A stretch of 64,000 bases of DNA, from NCBI RefSeq assembly GCF_900111895.1, contig NZ_FOKB01000006.1, forward strand, positions 299,513 through 363,512, given 5' to 3'. How positions within the stretch are numbered: position 1 is the stretch's first letter; the number at the start of each line of letters is the position of its first letter. The notes beneath the pieces were generated by a model that was not told the origin of the DNA, did not search any database, and saw only the letters and a list, made by a program, of their open reading frames with translations. This stretch comes from Pseudomonas simiae (GTDB lineage: Bacteria; Pseudomonadota; Gammaproteobacteria; Pseudomonadales; Pseudomonadaceae). Shown here piece by piece: positions 60,101-64,000 of this stretch. The position numbers and the translations under genes are program-made.

Positions 60101-60442
60101 CGGCAAAGTGGCGTAGCGCTGGGCGACCGGGACGATTTTGGTGGCCTTGAGCCGGGTCAGTTCGCGCTGGTTATCAGCGGTCTGGCGCGGCGCGTCTTCC
60201 AGCTGGCGTTTGAGGTCGACCAGGCGCTGCTCGTAATCCTGCTTGTTGCCCAGGTACGTCAGGGTCTGCTGCAGGATGGTCTGCAGGGCCTTCATGTCGG
60301 CGTCGGGCAGCTTGCGGTCGGGCAACTTGTCCAGGGTTTGCTGGATGGCGTCGGCGCTGGGCGGGTCGGCCGCGTGAACGGTGCCGACACAAAGGGTCAG
60401 GCCCAGCAGGGCAGTGGCGAGGAACGTGCGCAGGGTAGGCAT
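57104..60442 (-). CDS. mscK: MscK/KefA-like large mechanosensitive channel
   Basis: 1112 residues. Signal peptide (1-25, cleavage after VHA), a periplasmic coiled-coil-rich region of about 450 residues, then about 11 membrane helices. The last membrane helix and beta domain are MscS-type: VGLGFGMQEIFANFISGIMILFERPVRIGD, then GTVSKIRIRATTITDFDRKDIIVPN. Opens on membrane tension to release solutes, probably with potassium control as in MscK. Start MPTLRTFLATALLG at 60442; the longer upstream frame overlaps the antiporter gene and is not used. Confidence 0.92.
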   Translation of the reverse strand: MPTLRTFLATALLGLTLCVGTVHAADPPSADAIQQTLDKLPDRKLPDADMKALQTILQQTLTYLGNKQDYEQRLVDLKRQLEDAPRQTADNQRELTRLKATKIVPVAQRYATLPVPQLEQLLVQRTTQQGDLQKELADANSLSIAAQTRPERAQTEISSSQTRILQINSILKAGKDNGKTLSGDQRNQLNAELAALSALIPLRRQELAGNSQLQDLGNSQHDLVMEKTARLEQEIQDLQTLINQKRLAQSQQTVTQQSIEAQKAGGSSLLATESAANLKLSDYLLKSTDRLNDLTQKNLKTKQQLDTVTQSDSALDEQINVLKGSLLLSKILYKQKQALPRLTVDRDLADDIANIRLYQFEVNQQRELISSPSAYVDNLLANQSPEDVTPQLRRTLLELAITRSDLLERLSRELSALLNESITLQLNQKQLLSTATTLRATLDEQMFWIPSNKPLDTEWLETVPAHLSKQVATLPWASSVSELYDGLTQRPLLFLPLLLLIGALLWRRKNLYQRLNKVHLDIGHFKRDSQWHTPQAILINILLAMPVSLGLALCGYALQIDARGQNANLGSALLQIAQAWLVFYTAYRILAPGGVAELHFRWEKPQVEFLQGWVRKLGLVVLALVAVVAIAEHQPAALADDVLGIGVVLTCYALMAWLLGRLLLNSPTHEKASLFRKAVGLLFTALPVALFIAVCFGYYYTALKLSDRLINTLYLLMFWLVIEATFVRGLGVAARRLAYARALAKRQAAKEAGDGEAVIEEPTLDIEQVNEQSMRLIRLALLGGFIAALYWVWSDLISVFSYLDNVTLYEYTSGTGANISMVPISIGDLLGALIIIGITFALARNLPGLLEVLVLSKLDLAQGSAYATTTLLSYVIAGVGFVSTLSTLGVSWDKLQWLVAALSVGLGFGMQEIFANFISGIMILFERPVRIGDTITIGNLSGTVSKIRIRATTITDFDRKDIIVPNKTFITGQLINWSLTDTITRVTLKLGVDYGSDLDRVKELLLKAARDNPRVLKEPEPHVYFLNFGESTLDHELRMHVRDLGDRNPVIDEVNRFINREFKKEHINISFRQMEVYLKNLHGQEYKLVEVDTPAKPANDGGVQEPPPSKLD

Positions 60443-60492
60443 AGAGACCGGTCTTGCAAGGTGAAGAATCGGGGGCGTCGTCGCCCCGCAGT

Positions 60493-62235
60493 TTAGAGGA
60501 AGAGACCGGGGCCCGGGCGACTTCCTTCGGGGAATCTGACGCCCACTTTGCCGATCTTGTTCCCATCCATGACCGCGACGGTCCAGATGGTATTGTTCCA
60601 CTCCACCTGGTCGCCGACGATGGGGGCGCCGCCGACTTTTTGGGTGATGAAGCTGCTCAGCGGCATATCGGGGTCGATGCCCTCCAGTTTCAGGCCGTAC
60701 AGCGCCGAAACCGCGCCCAGCTGGGCGTCGCCTTCCAGCACGAAGTCGCCGAAGAAACGCAGGTCGAGACCGCGTTGCGGGGCCTGGCTGAACAGTTTGC
60801 CCAGTGCCGGCAGGTTGTGTTCGTGGCCGATCACGCAGAGCAAATCGCCGACTTCCAGCACGGTACTACCCGACGGATGGAGCAGTTGCTGGCCACGGAA
60901 CAGCGCGGCGATCCGCGTACCTTCGGGCATTTTCAGCTCGCGCAGGGCAGCGCCGATGCACCATTTCTCCGCGCCCAGGCGGTAGACGAACAGCTCCCAC
61001 TCGCTGGTGACGTGCACTTCCAGCGCTGCACGGGAGATCGGTGCCGGGTCCGGCGGTACGGTGACTTTGAGCAGCTTGGCCACCCACGGCAGGCTCGTGC
61101 CCTGCACCAGCAGCGACACCAGTACGATAAAGAACGCGAGGTTGAAGTACAGCTGCGCATGGGGCAGGCCGGCCATCAGCGGGAACACCGCCAGAATGAT
61201 CGGGACCGCGCCGCGCAGGCCAACCCAGGCGATAAAGGCTTTTTCGCGCCCATGGAAGGCCTTGAAGGGCAGCAGGCCGACCATCACCGACAACGGCCGC
61301 GCAAACAGGATCATCCACAGCGCCAGGCCCAGGGCCGGCAGTGCGATGGGCAGTAAGTCATGGGGGGTGACCAACAGGCCCAGCACCAGAAACATACCGA
61401 TCTGCGCCAGCCAGGCCATGCCGTCGAGCATATGCAGAATGCCATGACGGCTGCGCACCGGGCGGTTACCGATCACCAGGCCGCACAGGTACACGGCGAG
61501 GAAGCCGCTGCCATGCAGGGCGTTGGTCACGGCGAACACGAACAGGCCACCGGCGATCACCAGGATCGGGTACAAGCCGGTGGCCAGGTTGATGCGGTTG
61601 ACCATCTGCAGCATCAACCAGCCGCCGCCCAGGCCGACCACGCCGCCGATGCCGAACTCGCGCACCAGGTGCGTCAGCAGGCTCCAGTGCAGGCCGGTCT
61701 GGCCGCTGGCGAGCATGTCGATCAAGGTGACGGTGAGGAATACCGCCATCGGGTCGTTGCTGCCGGATTCGATTTCCAGGCTGGCAGTGACCCGCTCGTT
61801 GAGGCCCTTGCCGCCGAGCAGCGAGAACACTGCCGCGGCGTCCGTAGAGCCGACAATCGCGCCGATCAGCAGGCCCTGGATGAGATTGAGGTCAAACAGC
61901 CAGGCCGCGGCCATGCCCGTGAGGCCGGTGGTAATCAACACCCCCACCGTGGCCAGCGATAACGCCGGCCAGAGTGCCACGCGGAAACTCGCCACCCGTG
62001 TGCGCAAACCGCCGTCGAGCAGGATCACGGCCAGGGCGAGGTTGCCCACCAGGTAGGCGGTTGGGTAGTTATCGAAGATGATGCCGCCGCCATCGACGCC
62101 GGCGACCATGCCCACGGCCAGGATGATCACCAATATCGGGATACCCAGGCGGGACGAGAGAGAACTCACCAGAATGCTCGCACTCACCAGCAACGCGCCG
62201 ATCAAGAACAGGCTGTTGATGGTCGTCGCATTCAA
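60493..62235 (-). CDS. nhaP2: NhaP2/CvrA-type potassium (or sodium)/proton antiporter
   Basis: 580 residues. About 12 membrane helices of the CPA1 family (STDAAAVFSLLGGKGLNERV and ESGSNDPMAVFLTV hold the ion-binding Asp pair). A C-terminal cytoplasmic TrkA_C-like domain (about 400-480, ...VLEVGDLLCVIGHEHNLPALGKLF) and a CorC_HlyC-like domain follow. Start is a TTG (62235, MNATTINSLFLIG) with GGAG 8 bases upstream, giving the family length of 580. Upstream of mscK on the same strand, so ion balance and osmotic release lie together. Confidence 0.93.
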   Translation of the reverse strand: MNATTINSLFLIGALLVSASILVSSLSSRLGIPILVIILAVGMVAGVDGGGIIFDNYPTAYLVGNLALAVILLDGGLRTRVASFRVALWPALSLATVGVLITTGLTGMAAAWLFDLNLIQGLLIGAIVGSTDAAAVFSLLGGKGLNERVTASLEIESGSNDPMAVFLTVTLIDMLASGQTGLHWSLLTHLVREFGIGGVVGLGGGWLMLQMVNRINLATGLYPILVIAGGLFVFAVTNALHGSGFLAVYLCGLVIGNRPVRSRHGILHMLDGMAWLAQIGMFLVLGLLVTPHDLLPIALPALGLALWMILFARPLSVMVGLLPFKAFHGREKAFIAWVGLRGAVPIILAVFPLMAGLPHAQLYFNLAFFIVLVSLLVQGTSLPWVAKLLKVTVPPDPAPISRAALEVHVTSEWELFVYRLGAEKWCIGAALRELKMPEGTRIAALFRGQQLLHPSGSTVLEVGDLLCVIGHEHNLPALGKLFSQAPQRGLDLRFFGDFVLEGDAQLGAVSALYGLKLEGIDPDMPLSSFITQKVGGAPIVGDQVEWNNTIWTVAVMDGNKIGKVGVRFPEGSRPGPGLFL

Positions 62236-62360
62236 AGGCAGTACTCCATAAGCAAACAGGACGGGGCGCAAACTGACCATGCAGTCTGCGTGCCAGCGAT
62301 TCTAACCTGTTGAATTGCTGCGCTGTCAAAAAGCTTTTTCTGATTTGCGCAAAGCCAAAT

Positions 62361-62448
62361 GTGGGAGCTGGCTTGCCTGCGATGGCGGCGTGTCAGGCGC
62401 TAGAGGCGCTGGCTGACACATTGCTATCGCAGGCAAGCCAGCTCCCAC
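62361..62448. repeat. REP doublet, GCTGGCTTGCCTGCGAT type
   Basis: Complete facing arms and an inner TGTCAGGCGC/GCGCTGGCTGACA palindrome, between the chemoreceptor and antiporter genes. Confidence 0.94.
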
Positions 62449-62478
62449 AGGGATAGGCGTCGTCAGGCGAATCCGATT

Positions 62479-64000
62479 TTAGAGACGGAACCGGCCGACC
62501 ATCCCATTCAGATCCACTGCCAGGCGCGACAGCTCACTGCTCGCTGCACTGGTCTGGCTGGCGCCGGTCGCCGACTGCACTGACAGGTCACGGATGTTCA
62601 CCAGGTTGCGGTCCACTTCCCGTGCCACCTGGGCCTGTTCTTCCGCCGCGCTGGCGATCACCAGGTTGCGTTCATTGATCTCGACAATTGCCGTATTGAT
62701 GGTATCCAGCGACATCCCGGCACCTTTGGCGATATTCAACGTCGATTCGGCGCGTTCCGTGCTGTTGCGCATCGAGTCCACCGCATGCTCGGTGCCGGCC
62801 TGGATGCTGCCGATCATCCGCTCGATTTCGCTGGTCGATTGCTGGGTGCGATGGGCCAGGGCGCGCACTTCATCGGCCACCACCGCAAAACCGCGACCGG
62901 CTTCACCGGCACGCGCCGCTTCAATCGCTGCGTTCAGGGCCAACAGGTTGGTCTGGTCGGCCAGGCCGCGAATCACGTCCAGCACCTTGCCGATGTCGCG
63001 CGACTCATTGGCCAGGTCGCCAATCAGGGTGGCCGTGGCTTGCACGTCGCCGCTCATGCGTTCGATGGCGCTGACCGTTTCCTGCACCAGGTCACGGCCA
63101 TCACCGGCGGAGGTGGTGGCGTTGCGCGAAGCTTCGGACGTGCTCACCGCATTGCGGGCGACTTCTTCGACGGCACTGGTCATCTCATTCACCGCGGTGG
63201 CGGCTTGTTCGATTTCGTTGTTCTGTTGGGTCAGGCCACGGGCGCTTTCGTCGGTGACGGCGTTCAGCTCTTCCGCAGCAGACGCCAGCTGGGTCGCGGA
63301 CCCGGCAATGCGTTGCAGGGTGTCGCGCAGCTTGTCCTGCATCTTGGCCATGGCGGCCAGCAGGCGCCCGGCTTCGTCGCTGCCGTCGACCTTGATCGGC
63401 CGCGTCAGGTTGCCTTCGGCCACTTCTTCGGCCGCTTCCAATGCCTGGGAAATCGGCAGGGTGATACTGCGGGTCAGCAGCCAGGCGAACAGCAGCGTCA
63501 GCAGGGTGGCGATCACCAGAAGGCTCACCACCATGTTGAAGGCCATGTTGTACTGGTCTTCGGCGTCCTTATTGGTGGCCAGGGCCATCTTGTTATTGAT
63601 GTCCAGCAGACGGGTAAGCACTGCGTTGACCTGCTCGGAGTTGCTCAGCAATTCGTTATTGAGCAGGCTGCGCAGCTCTTCCACCTGATTGGCCCGCGAC
63701 AGGCTCTTCATGCGTTCTTCAATCTGATGGTACTGTCCAAGCAGGCGCACGTAGTCGTCGTAGGCCGCACGCTCTTCGCTGCTCTCGATGAGTTTTTCGT
63801 AGATGCCCTGGGCCGTGCGAATCTGCTGATTACGCACTTCAAAGGCTTCCAGGGTTTTTTGCTGAACCTCCGGCTCACGGTTGGTCAGCAGGCGGTACGA
63901 CAACACACGCAGGCGCAGGGTCAGTTGGGTGAATTCGTCGAGGGCGCGAATGCTCGGCACGCTGGACATTGTGATGTCTTCGGTGGCGCCACGGATCTTG
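62479..64000 (-). CDS. Methyl-accepting chemotaxis protein, 5' end outside the window
   Basis: The frame is open to the window edge, so the N-terminal membrane helix and part of the ligand domain are missing; an internal ATG at 63969 is not the true start. Visible parts: a helical periplasmic region of four-helix-bundle type, a membrane helix (NMVVSLLVIATLLTLLFAWLL), a HAMP domain, and a cytoplasmic signalling rod with the hairpin tip IEAARAGEAGRGFAVVADEVRALA that binds CheA/CheW. No CheR-tethering pentapeptide at the end (GRFRL). Ligand unknown. Confidence 0.93.
   Translation of the reverse strand, partial: KIRGATEDITMSSVPSIRALDEFTQLTLRLRVLSYRLLTNREPEVQQKTLEAFEVRNQQIRTAQGIYEKLIESSEERAAYDDYVRLLGQYHQIEERMKSLSRANQVEELRSLLNNELLSNSEQVNAVLTRLLDINNKMALATNKDAEDQYNMAFNMVVSLLVIATLLTLLFAWLLTRSITLPISQALEAAEEVAEGNLTRPIKVDGSDEAGRLLAAMAKMQDKLRDTLQRIAGSATQLASAAEELNAVTDESARGLTQQNNEIEQAATAVNEMTSAVEEVARNAVSTSEASRNATTSAGDGRDLVQETVSAIERMSGDVQATATLIGDLANESRDIGKVLDVIRGLADQTNLLALNAAIEAARAGEAGRGFAVVADEVRALAHRTQQSTSEIERMIGSIQAGTEHAVDSMRNSTERAESTLNIAKGAGMSLDTINTAIVEINERNLVIASAAEEQAQVAREVDRNLVNIRDLSVQSATGASQTSAASSELSRLAVDLNGMVGRFRL

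Overview
The window looks like the chromosome of a Pseudomonas of the P. fluorescens group. Coding sequence is GC-rich. The order pha operon - DUF971 - hslUV - SPOR - argS - priA - rpmE - nuclease - maeB - ponA - pilMNOPQ - aroK - aroB - damX - gltBD - hemE is the familiar Pseudomonas core arrangement. The gaps also carry many copies of the GTGGGAGC(G/T)GGCTTGC type REP palindrome typical of this group. I see no tRNA, rRNA, CRISPR array, insertion sequence, phage or plasmid gene.

Layout. 0-5.5 kb: medium-chain-length polyhydroxyalkanoate locus (end of phaF; phaD, phaC2, phaZ, phaC1 on the minus strand). 5.5-13 kb: DUF971 protein, HslUV protease with a sigma-32-type promoter, SPOR protein, argS, priA. 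13-15.8 kb: rpmE, an exported thermonuclease-like protein, maeB. 15.9-25.5 kb: ponA, then divergently a reduced type IV pilus/Hof-like assembly locus (PilM with an internal deletion, PilN, a PilO-PilP fusion, a short PilQ) followed by aroK, aroB and damX. 25.6-33.2 kb: glutamate synthase gltBD and hemE. 33.3-35.6 kb: an MFS exporter and a divergent LysR regulator. 35.8-53.2 kb: a 20-gene minus-strand aryl polyene (APE) pigment cluster, most genes overlapping by a few bases. 53.5-55 kb: an orphan ParA, a structured RNA candidate and a small DUF3077-like protein. 55-64 kb: trxC, selO, an MscK-like channel, an NhaP2-type antiporter and a chemoreceptor cut by the window end.

The APE cluster holds all parts of a type II fatty-acid-like polyene line: two ketosynthases and a chain-length-factor-like protein, ketoreductase, two dehydratases (one fused to the acyl-activating ligase), two acyl carrier proteins, thioesterase, acyltransferases and a glycosyltransferase, plus envelope export parts (MMPL protein, LolA-like protein, DUF3261 lipoprotein). 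It also has an aromatic amino acid ammonia-lyase, a halogenase-like flavoprotein and a methyltransferase, which suggest how the aryl head group is made and decorated.

The points most worth a second look are the remodelled pilMNOPQ locus, a REP element that has become part of the coding sequence and signal peptide of the APE LolA-like gene, a paired-hairpin RNA whose two loops carry the same octamer upstream of a small protein gene, an rpmE terminator embedded in the next gene's signal peptide, and a hairpin touching the selO ribosome binding site.
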